Shown one piece after another: positions 51,642 to 59,806 of a stretch of DNA of 64,000 bases. Under the pieces are notes generated by a model. It ran no database searches and was not told the origin of the DNA. It saw only the letters and a program-made list of their open reading frames with translations. A program made the translations under genes and the position numbers. Source of the DNA: Terriglobales bacterium (GTDB taxonomy: Bacteria; Acidobacteriota; Terriglobia; Terriglobales; Acidobacteriaceae); NCBI GenBank assembly GCA_035487355.1, contig DATHMF010000068.1, positions 22,834 to 86,833 on the forward strand, written 5' to 3'. Positions within the stretch are counted from its first letter, which is position 1. Each line of letters begins with the position of its first letter.

Positions 51642-52532
51642 CTACCGTTCCGGCGCGGGCACAAGTACAGGACGGTCTTCCGGCCGTCTGTCCCTGTTGT
51701 ATCTTTCCCTATTCGGTATGGTAAAGCGCTCCGACTGCGAAACCGGGGGACCGGAGTAGTAGCGGGTGTGCGAATTGACGTCATCCAACACCAGCGAGCG
51801 TTGCAACACCATTTCAACCGTGCTGCCCTGCTCCAGACGGACATCATTGCCGCGGGTCAACAGCACTGTGGCAATTCCAACGACTGCACCGGCACCACCG
51901 CCGATACCTGCTCCCTTTCCGCCTGCTGCCACCGCTCCAATCAGGGCGCCGGTTGCAGCAGGAGCAGCAATCGTACCCACATCGCGTCCCTTGGTGCTAT
52001 CGGCTTGAACTGTGCCTTCTTTGTCTTTGACTTTGGAATTCTCCGCTCCCGGGACGCTGTTCAATGCCCCAGGGATGGAGAAGGTATATCCATCGGGATA
52101 GATAAGGGTCGTAAAACGGAAGAGCACTTCGGCCCGGCCACTTACACGTCCCGGACGCTTCACATCGGTAATTACGCCTTGGACATAGGTTCCAACGGGA
52201 ATAACCAGGGTATTATCCACAGCCACTGGGAATATGGTCCGCAGGTAAACACCATCCCCGGGCTGCGCCGATTTGGTGGAGATTGAATTCTCAAGCCTAA
52301 GCGGAATCTTTGTGCCCGCAGGAACCGTAACTGTTCCCGGCTTACTGACAGGCGGCTGGCTCAAAGGTGCGGGTTGCGGCTTGCCATCATAATATGGCTG
52401 ATCGGGGCCGTTAGTTTGAACTGGTGCCTGGGTTTGAGCTGGCGCTTGGGTCTGCGCTGGAGCCTGCGCCAGCATAATTACAGGACTAAGAAATAGAACA
52501 CACAGCAAAAGTACTGATGTGAGACGAAACAT
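51642..52532 (-). CDS. Exported glycine-zipper protein, paralog of the one at 12357
   Basis: A 296-residue protein with a signal peptide (SVLLLCVLFLSPVIMLAQA), then a low-complexity tract of AQAPAQTQ repeats and a Pro-rich spacer. The core reads KPGTVTVPAGTKIPLRLENS, VIPVGTYVQGVITDVKRPGR, RVSGRAEVLFRFTTLIYPDG; a glycine-zipper segment (AATGALIGAVAAGGKGAGIG) follows, then DVRLEQGSTVEMVLQRSLVL. The order of parts matches the protein at 12357-13076. These look like beta-barrel-less periplasmic/outer-membrane proteins; function unknown. Start ATG 52532 gives an intact signal. Confidence 0.8.
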   Translation of the reverse strand: MFRLTSVLLLCVLFLSPVIMLAQAPAQTQAPAQTQAPVQTNGPDQPYYDGKPQPAPLSQPPVSKPGTVTVPAGTKIPLRLENSISTKSAQPGDGVYLRTIFPVAVDNTLVIPVGTYVQGVITDVKRPGRVSGRAEVLFRFTTLIYPDGYTFSIPGALNSVPGAENSKVKDKEGTVQADSTKGRDVGTIAAPAATGALIGAVAAGGKGAGIGGGAGAVVGIATVLLTRGNDVRLEQGSTVEMVLQRSLVLDDVNSHTRYYSGPPVSQSERFTIPNRERYNRDRRPEDRPVLVPAPER

Positions 52533-52719
52533 AAAACTCTCCCCCTCTACCTCTTATAAAGCCTTTATTTTGAGATGTAGATTCCCTCTAGCCTTAGACG
52601 CAAAAAACAACCCCGGAAGTTATCTGGCAGTTTTACATTTTATCTGTTTGAGCGGGTGACGGGTATGTAAAAATTTCCACGAAGCTTGCAAGTGGCACGC
52701 AAAAGTCGTCCGCCGCTGC

Positions 52720-53322
52720 TCACGAGAACTGGCTGCGGAAGACGGCCTTGATGTGGTCGAGTCGGGCCTGGAGCGCGGCCATTTCGTCCGGCAATTCCAA
52801 ATCGCGTGCTACCGAGATGGCGTCATGGAAGGCTTCCTTGGCATCACTGTAGCGTGCGGTAGCGGCAGAAGAAGAGTGGGCGTCATACATCTCGTCGTAT
52901 GCTTTCTCGCCGAAGTCCTTGCACGCCTGCAGGCGTTTACGCATAGTGTCTGTCCACCACACAAGGTAGTGTTCGCCATCGCAGAATTCGAGCTCTCCAC
53001 GTTCCAGCGGTAGAAGAATTCCAGTAAGCACGTGGTCGCCGCAAACCAGGCACGTCGCTTCGTCCTCGCGTGGAAAGATCCGGTCGTACCACGGGACACG
53101 CTGGTATCCCTGAGTGTAGACGGCGGTGTAGACCGGGCCCAGAGGCACGGATTGACGGGAGTGCTGGTTCTTGCAATAGGTCCACAAGGGGTTAGCAATG
53201 TCGAAGCTGCGGATGTTGCAAAAGCCGGGCGTCTCCTGCTCTTTGCCCGGCCCGGGCCAGTGGCCGTCGTTGGCCTTATTGAAGCCGCAACGGGCGCAGT
53301 TGTCGGGACCGCCGTTAGGCAT
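52720..53322 (-). CDS. Small Cys-rich protein beginning MPNGGPDNC
   Basis: A 200-residue cytoplasmic-looking protein. ATG 53322 has gcgaggtggcc before it and gives the N-terminus MPNGGPDNCARCGFNKANDG, with further Cys pairs (FCNIRSFDI, WTYCKN, TCLVCGDH). Spaced CxxC-type pairs suggest zinc binding in the N-terminal half. The C-terminal half is helical (ARYSDAKEAFHDAISVARDL). I recall similarly starting hypothetical proteins in other bacteria, without function. Longer in-frame starts at 53400 and beyond would overlap the upstream part of the divergent VPS10 gene and have poorer ribosome sites. Confidence 0.65.
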   Translation of the reverse strand: MPNGGPDNCARCGFNKANDGHWPGPGKEQETPGFCNIRSFDIANPLWTYCKNQHSRQSVPLGPVYTAVYTQGYQRVPWYDRIFPREDEATCLVCGDHVLTGILLPLERGELEFCDGEHYLVWWTDTMRKRLQACKDFGEKAYDEMYDAHSSSAATARYSDAKEAFHDAISVARDLELPDEMAALQARLDHIKAVFRSQFS

Positions 53323-53471
53323 GGCCACCTCGCAGATGGGCGCAAGGTTAGCGTGTGGCCGAAGTGAAGTCAACGTTTCGAACAAAATGTTGCTCCTCAT
53401 TTGCCAACTTATATTTCCTCTATGTACGATGTGCAGTCCAATAAAGCGTAATTCCCGGAGGCTTACAAGAA

Positions 53472-56400
53472 ATGTCGTACTCGTTTTCAGCTCTGAGGCG
53501 CGTTTTACTTGCGGTTTCAACGGTGCTGGTGCTCGCAGTCTTTTGTCTGGTCGCGAGCATTGGCTTTGCTCAGGAAAACACAAAGAAGGCCGCCAAGCAC
53601 AAGACTGATCCAGGAGACGCGTCGCAACCGGCGACGGCTGGACAAGCGAGCACATCCAAGCCCGGTGCAACGCCAGATGCGGGGGCTGAGTCCAATGAGG
53701 ACAAGACTGACGCCGAAGCGAAGGGACCATGGCACGGGCTCACATGGCGGCTGATCGGGCCTTATCGAGGTGGACGCGTGCTGGCAGTCTCAGGAGTAGT
53801 CGGCAACGCACACACCTACTACTTTGGGGGCGTTGGTGGCGGAGTTTGGAAGACGACTGACGGAGGTCTCGCATGGCGTCCGCTGACTGACAAGACCAAA
53901 GACATGTCCGCTTCCATCGGCGCGATTGCTGTGGCGCCCTCTGATCCCAATGTGATCTACGCGGGCACAGGGGAGGCATGTATCCGCGGCAACATTATCT
54001 CCGGAAACGGAGTTTACAAATCCATCGATGCCGGCAAAACCTGGAGCTTCATCGGACTGCGCGATACGGACGCAATCGGACGGCTGATCGTCCATCCTAA
54101 GAATCCTGACATTGTTCTTGTGGCGGCCCTTGGTCATCCCTTCGGACCCAGCGCCGAGCGTGGAATCTTTCGCACCACCGATGGCGGCAAGAACTGGAGC
54201 AAGGTTCTCTACAAAGACGAAAACACCGGTGGCATCGATCTCGCCTTTGATCCCACCAATCCCAACATCATCTTTGCCGGCATGTGGCAGGCGCGTCGCT
54301 CGCCGTGGGGCATGGATAGCGGCGGTCCCGGCAGTGGTCTATATCGCAGCACCGACGGCGGCACGACCTGGAAGCACCTCGAAGAACACGGTCTGCCCAG
54401 CGGAACCCTTGGCCGCATTGGAGTGGCCGTCGCCTACGCGGACGGCAATCGCGTGTGGGCCCTGATTGAAGCCGACAAGGGCGGGCTCTTCCGCTCCGAT
54501 GATGGCGGCGACAATTGGACCCTGGTGAACAGCGACCGTCAGTATCGCCAGCGGGCTTTCTATTACACGCATGTCTTCGCCGATCCGCGCTCGCCTGATG
54601 CCGTCTATGTTCTCAACACCGGAATGTACCGCTCCATCGATGGCGGCAAGACCTTCCGCCCCATTCGCGTTCCCCACGGCGACAATCACGGATTCTGGGT
54701 TGATCCTGCAGACCCTGACCGGATAATTGAATCGAATGACGGCGGCGCCAACGTGAGCACGAATGGTGGTGCGAGCTGGACCACGCAAGGCAACCAGCCT
54801 ACGGCGCAGTTCTATCATGCGATCACCGACAATCGTTTTCCTTACTACGTATACGGCTCGCAGCAGGACAACAGTTCCGTGGCTATCGCCAGTGCCAGCG
54901 AGCGTGGCGGCATTGATCGCCCCGACTGGTATCCCGTCGGCGGCGGCGAGAGCGGATACGTTGCGCCCGATCCAAGCGATCCGGAAATTGTCTACGCCGG
55001 CTCCTATGGCGGAGAGATCACGCGTTACGATCACCGCACTGGAGAAGAGAAGAACATTACGCCCTGGCCGATTAATCCGATTGGCGCGGCTGCGGCAGAC
55101 CAGAAATATCGCTTCCAATGGACCGAACCCATCGTTTTTTCGCCGCATGATCACAATACCTTGTACTTCGCCGCTCAGGTGTTGTTCAAAACCACGGATG
55201 CTGGAACCAACTGGCAAATTATCAGTCCGGACCTGACCCGCAATGATAAAAGCAAGCAACAGGCCGCCGGCGGTCCGATCACCAAAGACAATACCGGCGT
55301 GGAAGTCTATGACACGATTTTTTCCGTGGTGGAATCGCCGCTGCAGAAAGACCTGATTTGGGCCGGTTCGGACGACGGTTTGATCAACATCACCAGCGAT
55401 GGCGGGAAGAACTGGTCGAACATCACGCCCAGGAACATGCCTGAGTGGGGCACGGTCAACATGATTGAGGCCTCGACGTATGACCCAGGTACGGCCTACG
55501 TGGCCGTGGACCGCCACCGGCTCGACGATTTCGCTCCTTACATGTTCAAGACTTCAGACTTCGGGAAGACCTGGTCAACCATCACCAACGGCATTCCCGC
55601 GGGAACATATGTGCATGCGGTGCGCGAAGATCGCAAGCGCAAAGGTTTGCTTTATGCGGCAACGGAAAAAGGTGTCTCCGTCTCATTCGACGATGGCGCA
55701 AACTGGCAATCGCTGCAGACCAATCTTCCCGTTATACCGGTGTGGGACGTCTGGGTGCATGCCAATGACCTGATTGCCGCAACGCACGGGCGCTCCTTCT
55801 GGATTCTTGATGACCTGGCGCCGCTCGAACAATTCAAGCCCGATGTCGCCAGCGAGGATATACATCTCTATGCGCCCAGCCCCGCGAATCACACACAGTT
55901 CGCCGGTGGATTCGGGGGCGGCAGTGGGCAGACGGGACAAAACCCACCTGCGGGTGCGGTTATCTACTACTCTTTGAAAACTGCGCTGAAAAAGCCCGAG
56001 GACAAGAAAACAGAAGATAAAAAATCGGCCGATTCATCCGAGGCAAGTGAAGGGGCCAAGAGCGCTCCCATTACTCTGGAGATCCTCGACCAGAATGGAC
56101 AGGTCATCCGCAAGTTCCCCCCTAAGCAGCAACCCGGAGAAGATGCTGGCGGCGGCGAAGAGGAAGCTTTCGGGCGTCCGCCTGCGCGTGCCCTGCCCGC
56201 TGAAGCCGGCTTGAACCGTTACGTCTGGGACATGCGCTACGAAGGCGCCAGTCGCGTTCCGCACTCGCCGCTGTGGGCCGGAAATACTGACGGTCCCGAA
56301 GTGCTTCCCGGCAACTATCAAGTGCGGGTCACCGTGAATGGCAAGTCTTACACCGCACCGCTCGAGATTAAAGCCGATCCGCGTCTGCAAGTGACCCAGC

Positions 56401-56894
56401 AGGACCTGGAAAAGCAGTTTGATCTGCTGATCAAGATACGCGAGCGCGTGACCCAGGCGCACGACACCGTGAACCAGATTCGCGATATCCGTGCACAAAT
56501 CAACGCGCTGAACAAACGCCTGGAAGGACAGCCGCAGGCCAAAGCTGTGGCCGATGCCGGCAAGCAACTGGACAAGAAGATGACGGAGATCGAAGAAGTC
56601 CTGATTCAGACCAAAGCCAAAAGCAATCAGGATGTACTGAACTATCCCATTCGTCTGAATAACTATCTGGTCGCTCTAGGTGGCGTAGTAGCCAGCTCTG
56701 ACTCAGCGCCTACTCAGATTTCCTATGATGTATTTGACACGCTCAGCAAACAACTCGATGAGCAACTGGCCAAATGGAAGACGGTGCTGAGTATAGATGT
56801 ACCGGCATATAACGAGGTGGTTCGTAAACAGGAGGTACCGGCCATCATCCCGGCGAGACCAGTAGAAGATAGTAAGACGACCGGCAGTCCTTAA
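53472..56894 (+). CDS. Secreted VPS10/sortilin-type Asp-box propeller protein
   Basis: A 1140-residue protein; ATG 53472 follows cggaggcttacaagaa. Signal: LLAVSTVLVLAVFCLVASIG. From residue 75 (GPWHGLTWRLIGPYRGGRVLA) many Asp-box/BNR repeats are visible: GVWKTTDGGLAWRPLTD, GVYKSIDAGKTWSFIG, GIFRTTDGGKNWSKVL, GLYRSTDGGTTWKHLE, GLFRSDDGGDNWTLVN, MYRSIDGGKTFRPIR and later INITSDGGKNWSNITP. These form two beta-propellers as in the VPS10/sortilin-like hydrolase family that is expanded in Acidobacteriota. A beta-sandwich (LNRYVWDMRYEGASRVP) and a helical coiled-coil end (LEKQFDLLIKIRERVTQAHD) follow. It is outside the cell; true catalytic activity is not shown for the family. Confidence 0.88.
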   Translation: MSYSFSALRRVLLAVSTVLVLAVFCLVASIGFAQENTKKAAKHKTDPGDASQPATAGQASTSKPGATPDAGAESNEDKTDAEAKGPWHGLTWRLIGPYRGGRVLAVSGVVGNAHTYYFGGVGGGVWKTTDGGLAWRPLTDKTKDMSASIGAIAVAPSDPNVIYAGTGEACIRGNIISGNGVYKSIDAGKTWSFIGLRDTDAIGRLIVHPKNPDIVLVAALGHPFGPSAERGIFRTTDGGKNWSKVLYKDENTGGIDLAFDPTNPNIIFAGMWQARRSPWGMDSGGPGSGLYRSTDGGTTWKHLEEHGLPSGTLGRIGVAVAYADGNRVWALIEADKGGLFRSDDGGDNWTLVNSDRQYRQRAFYYTHVFADPRSPDAVYVLNTGMYRSIDGGKTFRPIRVPHGDNHGFWVDPADPDRIIESNDGGANVSTNGGASWTTQGNQPTAQFYHAITDNRFPYYVYGSQQDNSSVAIASASERGGIDRPDWYPVGGGESGYVAPDPSDPEIVYAGSYGGEITRYDHRTGEEKNITPWPINPIGAAAADQKYRFQWTEPIVFSPHDHNTLYFAAQVLFKTTDAGTNWQIISPDLTRNDKSKQQAAGGPITKDNTGVEVYDTIFSVVESPLQKDLIWAGSDDGLINITSDGGKNWSNITPRNMPEWGTVNMIEASTYDPGTAYVAVDRHRLDDFAPYMFKTSDFGKTWSTITNGIPAGTYVHAVREDRKRKGLLYAATEKGVSVSFDDGANWQSLQTNLPVIPVWDVWVHANDLIAATHGRSFWILDDLAPLEQFKPDVASEDIHLYAPSPANHTQFAGGFGGGSGQTGQNPPAGAVIYYSLKTALKKPEDKKTEDKKSADSSEASEGAKSAPITLEILDQNGQVIRKFPPKQQPGEDAGGGEEEAFGRPPARALPAEAGLNRYVWDMRYEGASRVPHSPLWAGNTDGPEVLPGNYQVRVTVNGKSYTAPLEIKADPRLQVTQQDLEKQFDLLIKIRERVTQAHDTVNQIRDIRAQINALNKRLEGQPQAKAVADAGKQLDKKMTEIEEVLIQTKAKSNQDVLNYPIRLNNYLVALGGVVASSDSAPTQISYDVFDTLSKQLDEQLAKWKTVLSIDVPAYNEVVRKQEVPAIIPARPVEDSKTTGSP

Positions 56895-57018
56895 GTTGCA
56901 TCTCAAGCTCGCGACGCGTATCCATCCCTTCACTTTGCACACGCACGCTGGCGTGTTTCGAATGCACAATGGCGTGTTTTGCATATCGGAGAACTTGCCG
57001 CGCATCTAGAATAAGTAC

Positions 57019-58077
57019 ATGTTCAACGCCAAAGCTTACTCCGCTGCCAGTGAGAAATCGCCGCTCGCCTCCACCACGATCGCGCGGCGCGATCCAACCG
57101 AACACGACGTACAGATCGAAATTCTATATTGCGGCATCTGTCACTCTGATCTCCACCAAGTCCGCAACGAGTGGAGCGGCGTGATGCCCACCGTCTACCC
57201 CTGCGTACCCGGCCACGAAATCGTCGGCCGAGTCACGAAGGTCGGCTCCGCAGTCTCCAAGTTCAAGCGCGGCGACCTCGCCGCGGTCGGCTGCATGGTG
57301 GATTCGGACCGCACCTGCCCCGAGTGCCAGGCGGGCCTCGAACAGTTCTGCCCAAACTTCACCCTTACGTATAACTTCCCCGACAAGCATCTCGGAGGCG
57401 TCACCTACGGCGGCTACTCCGACAGCATTGTCGTGGACCAGAGATTCGTCCTACGCGTTCCATCGAACCTCAACCTCGCCGGAGCCGCTCCTTTGCTTTG
57501 CGCCGGCATCACAACTTACTCGCCCATGCACCACTGGGGTGTCACCAAAGGCAAGAAAGTTGGCGTGGTCGGTCTCGGCGGACTGGGCCACATGGGCGTG
57601 AAGTTTGCACATGCGCTCGGAGCGCACGTTATTGTCTTCACGACCTCTCCAAACAAGAAGGAAGACGCACTTCGCCTCGGAGCAGACGAAGTCGTGATTT
57701 CGCGCAATGCGGACGAGATGCAAAAGCACGCCGGCAGCTTCGACTTTATCCTCGACGCTGTCTCTGCCGATCACGACATCAATGCATACATCAATCTGTT
57801 GCGCCGCGATGGCAATATTACCCTTGTTGGTGCGCCAGAGAAGCCTCTCGCCGTTTCAGCCTTCGGACTGATCATGGGCCGCCGCAGCCTTTCAGGTTCT
57901 CCAATCGGCGGCATCGCCGAAACCCAGGAGATGCTCGATTTCTGCGGGAAGCACAACATCACCTCTGATGTCGAGGTCATCCCCATCCAAAAGGTCAACG
58001 AAGCTTACGAGAGACTGCTCAAGGCCGATGTGAAGTACCGCTTCTCCATCGATATGGCTTCTCTCAAAACTGAGTAG
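57019..58077 (+). CDS. Zinc-type NAD(P)-dependent alcohol dehydrogenase (cinnamyl-alcohol/AdhC-like)
   Basis: A 352-residue medium-chain dehydrogenase. Catalytic zinc ligands: [12 protein letters not shown] (Cys, His) and PGHEIVGRV (His, Glu). The structural-zinc loop reads [17 protein letters not shown]; the first of the four usual Cys is Asp (D in SDRTC), the other three are kept, so the site may be altered. The nucleotide-binding motif is [20 protein letters not shown], typical of the cinnamyl alcohol dehydrogenase/YjgB branch. It should oxidise alcohols or reduce aldehydes of aromatic or general type. A cupin gene follows 131 bases after. GC at third positions is high compared with neighbours, a possible sign of transfer. 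Confidence 0.9.
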   Translation: MFNAKAYSAASEKSPLASTTIARRDPTEHDVQIEILYCGICHSDLHQVRNEWSGVMPTVYPCVPGHEIVGRVTKVGSAVSKFKRGDLAAVGCMVDSDRTCPECQAGLEQFCPNFTLTYNFPDKHLGGVTYGGYSDSIVVDQRFVLRVPSNLNLAGAAPLLCAGITTYSPMHHWGVTKGKKVGVVGLGGLGHMGVKFAHALGAHVIVFTTSPNKKEDALRLGADEVVISRNADEMQKHAGSFDFILDAVSADHDINAYINLLRRDGNITLVGAPEKPLAVSAFGLIMGRRSLSGSPIGGIAETQEMLDFCGKHNITSDVEVIPIQKVNEAYERLLKADVKYRFSIDMASLKTE

Positions 58078-58208
58078 AACCGATGAATAAGATGAATGAA
58101 CACTTTCGTTTCTCTGGCAATACTTTTCACAAGTTGGAAGAACTGGGAGTCCGTGCCGCGAACGTCTCCAAAATAATGCTACTAGTTCAACCAAAGGAGT
58201 TTCAGAAA

Positions 58209-58604
58209 ATGGAAATCAAAAGAGTTGGCTCGCAACCTTCTGTCAAGGGACCGTCAGAGTGGTTCACTGGCAGCGTGCGGATCGACCCGCTTTTTCAGGC
58301 ACCCGATCCGGCATTTGTTCAAGGTGCCAGCGTAACCTTCGAGCCGGGCGCGCGGACTGCATGGCACACGCATCCACTCGGTCAGACGCTCATCGTCACC
58401 TCTGGCTGCGGCTGGGCTCAGCGCGAAGGCGGACCTATCGAGGAGATCCGGCCCGGTGATGTGGTCTGGTTCTCGCCCGGCGAGAAGCACTGGCATGGGG
58501 CTACCCCGGCCACGGCCATGACGCACATCGCCATTCAAGAAAGGCTCAATGGGAAGGTTGTCGACTGGATGGAACAGGTCAGCAACGAGCAATATCGCAG
58601 GTGA
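58209..58604 (+). CDS. Small cupin, (R)-mandelonitrile-lyase-like
   Basis: A 131-residue protein; ATG 58209 follows aaaggagtttcagaaa, which fits better than the upstream start at 58083. The single cupin domain has [20 protein letters not shown] (metal His-x-His), [20 protein letters not shown] and [18 protein letters not shown] (third His), then [13 protein letters not shown]. This subgroup includes manganese-dependent (R)-mandelonitrile lyases and related small cupins that are widespread near oxidoreductases; the true activity is unknown. It follows the alcohol dehydrogenase on the same strand. Its stop abuts the NamZ remnant. Confidence 0.85.
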   Translation: MEIKRVGSQPSVKGPSEWFTGSVRIDPLFQAPDPAFVQGASVTFEPGARTAWHTHPLGQTLIVTSGCGWAQREGGPIEEIRPGDVVWFSPGEKHWHGATPATAMTHIAIQERLNGKVVDWMEQVSNEQYRR

Positions 58605-58844
58605 CGATCATATTCACGCCCTGGCAAAGCCGGTTGGGATAGTTGCTGGCTGTTGGAGTAAAACTGGTCGGAACAAAGCGTAATCCAGTGATGTTTCTTG
58701 CATTCAGATACTCGGCAAGCTGGCGTGCGTTGATGCAGGGTGCACCCATGATTTCGAACGGTGTGTCAGTTCCCCATCCACAGAAATATTTGTCCCTTCC
58801 ACCAGCTCTACGCCAGGATACAAAGTCGCTTCATTCAGGCTACG
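58600..58844 (-). pseudogene. Decayed fragment of a NamZ-family gene
   Basis: The plus strand here matches 62993-63235, part of the NamZ gene near the right edge, over about 245 bases (for example gatcatattcacgccctggca, aaaactgg.cggaacaaa.cg, tcagatactcggcaagctgg, acccatgatttcgaacgg, gtgtcagttcccc, ccaggatacaaagtcgcttc). At least one single-base deletion (near 58781) shifts the frame, and both ends of the gene are missing. It is thus a non-functional duplicate or a relic of an earlier copy, on the same strand as the intact gene. Confidence 0.8.
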
Positions 58845-58933
58845 CCGCGCGCCGCCTCCATCACCGGCGCAGAATACGTCGTCGAAGGGGCACTGTGCCT
58901 ATCGTCTGATACCAAGTTGTACGAAACTGTTTA
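58844..58933 (+). pseudogene. Possible tail of a short-chain dehydrogenase (SDR)
   Basis: The frame from 58853 reads ASITGAEYVVEGALCLSSDT, then KLYETV and stop. The usual SDR end is S-x-(I/V)-T-G-x-x-(Y/F)-V-V-D-G-G, so this looks like the last 25 residues of an SDR with Gly-Gly changed to Gly-Ala. It abuts the NamZ fragment on the opposite strand; nothing upstream continues the SDR. Based on a short match, so uncertain. Confidence 0.4.
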
Positions 58934-59035
58934 AACGAAAGTACATTGAACTTCCGGACAGTCGCCAACTCACAATGGACTGATTCCTATTTTGGAACCA
59001 GGATCACTTAGTTACTAACCACTCCAATTTTCATC

Positions 59036-59165
59036 AGGCCTGAGGTGAGAAAGCAGAAGAACTAAGCAGTTGCCCCGGTTCTCGCCTGCACATAAGCGGG
59101 CGAGAATTCTTCAACGGACCACAATTCTCATTGGAGGCAGTTACACCTCGATGGCTTCTGCCCAT
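59036..59165 (+). repeat. Orphan copy of the leader found upstream of the 59807 gene
   Basis: Shares with 59681-59806 the blocks ctgaggtga.aaagcag, ccccggttc, cat.agcgggcg, tggaggcagt and ggcttctgcccat in the same order. It has a perfect stem ttctcgcc / ggcgagaa inside, absent from the second copy. No gene follows it, so it is probably a relic of a lost gene. Confidence 0.65.
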
Positions 59166-59680
59166 CCGATTATCACGACCCGCGCCAGCAAGCACGATGG
59201 GACCTTCGCAACATCCCGATTGTCGACGGCTACGTTTCTGCTATTGCAGTTGAAAGACCGCCACTTGCGTTTCAGATACTTTGATTGGACTGAGACCAAT
59301 GCTGTTGAGTGACGCCGAAGATAATTCTCGCGAAAACTCGCCCTCCGGCTTCGGCGCAAAAAACTAAGGTGTCCACCTGACCTTTTCCCATCTCTGCCGC
59401 GCATGAGTCAGGACACACAAGACGGGTTCACTTTGGGAATCAATATTTATTATGTGGAAGATTCCCACAATGGGACCACATCCCATAATAGAACTCGTCT
59501 TTTGTCTCAGAAAAACTTGAAATTATGGACAGAATTGAACAGCAACCGCTCAAGGCATCAGATATTTTACAAGTCTGCTGAAGACCTCAGCTATCGGAAG
59601 TTTTTCATCATCACTCTCCCATTTCCAGATGAACTTGACTTTCGGGCTCACCGAGTCTTATCACGCCAATTCCCGCGGTG
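59166..59680. other. Gap with a 109-codon frame of doubtful reality
   Basis: An open frame at 59403-59732 has no ribosome site, no recognisable content and runs into the downstream leader. No other signals were seen. Confidence 0.35.
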
Positions 59681-59806
59681 GCAGGCTGAGGTGATAAAGC
59701 AGAGAAACCAGGGAATGACCCCGGTTCGTTGACGGTACATGAGCGGGCGTCGATTTCCCTGGAGGCAGTCCCCCAGCGCGGCTTCTGCCCATACGAGGTA
59801 TTTCTT
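59681..59806 (+). promoter_or_regulatory. Leader of the 59807 gene (second copy of the repeat at 59036)
   Basis: Conserved with 59036-59165 over its length and ending eleven bases before the gaggtatttctt ribosome site of the next gene. Conservation without coding capacity suggests a regulatory RNA leader. No known riboswitch consensus was recognised. Confidence 0.5.

Noticed and set aside
53323..53730. N-terminal extension of the small Cys-rich protein
   Set aside because: It would overlap the start of the divergent VPS10-type gene; the ATG at 53322 has a better ribosome site and a typical N-terminus.
54339..55517. A 392-codon minus-strand frame opposite the VPS10-type gene
   Set aside because: Antisense shadow of repeated Asp-box codons; no ribosome site or family features.
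59403..59732. A 109-codon plus-strand frame before the leader of the 59807 gene
   Set aside because: Its last part is the duplicated non-coding leader, and there is no ribosome site; a real short gene cannot be fully excluded.
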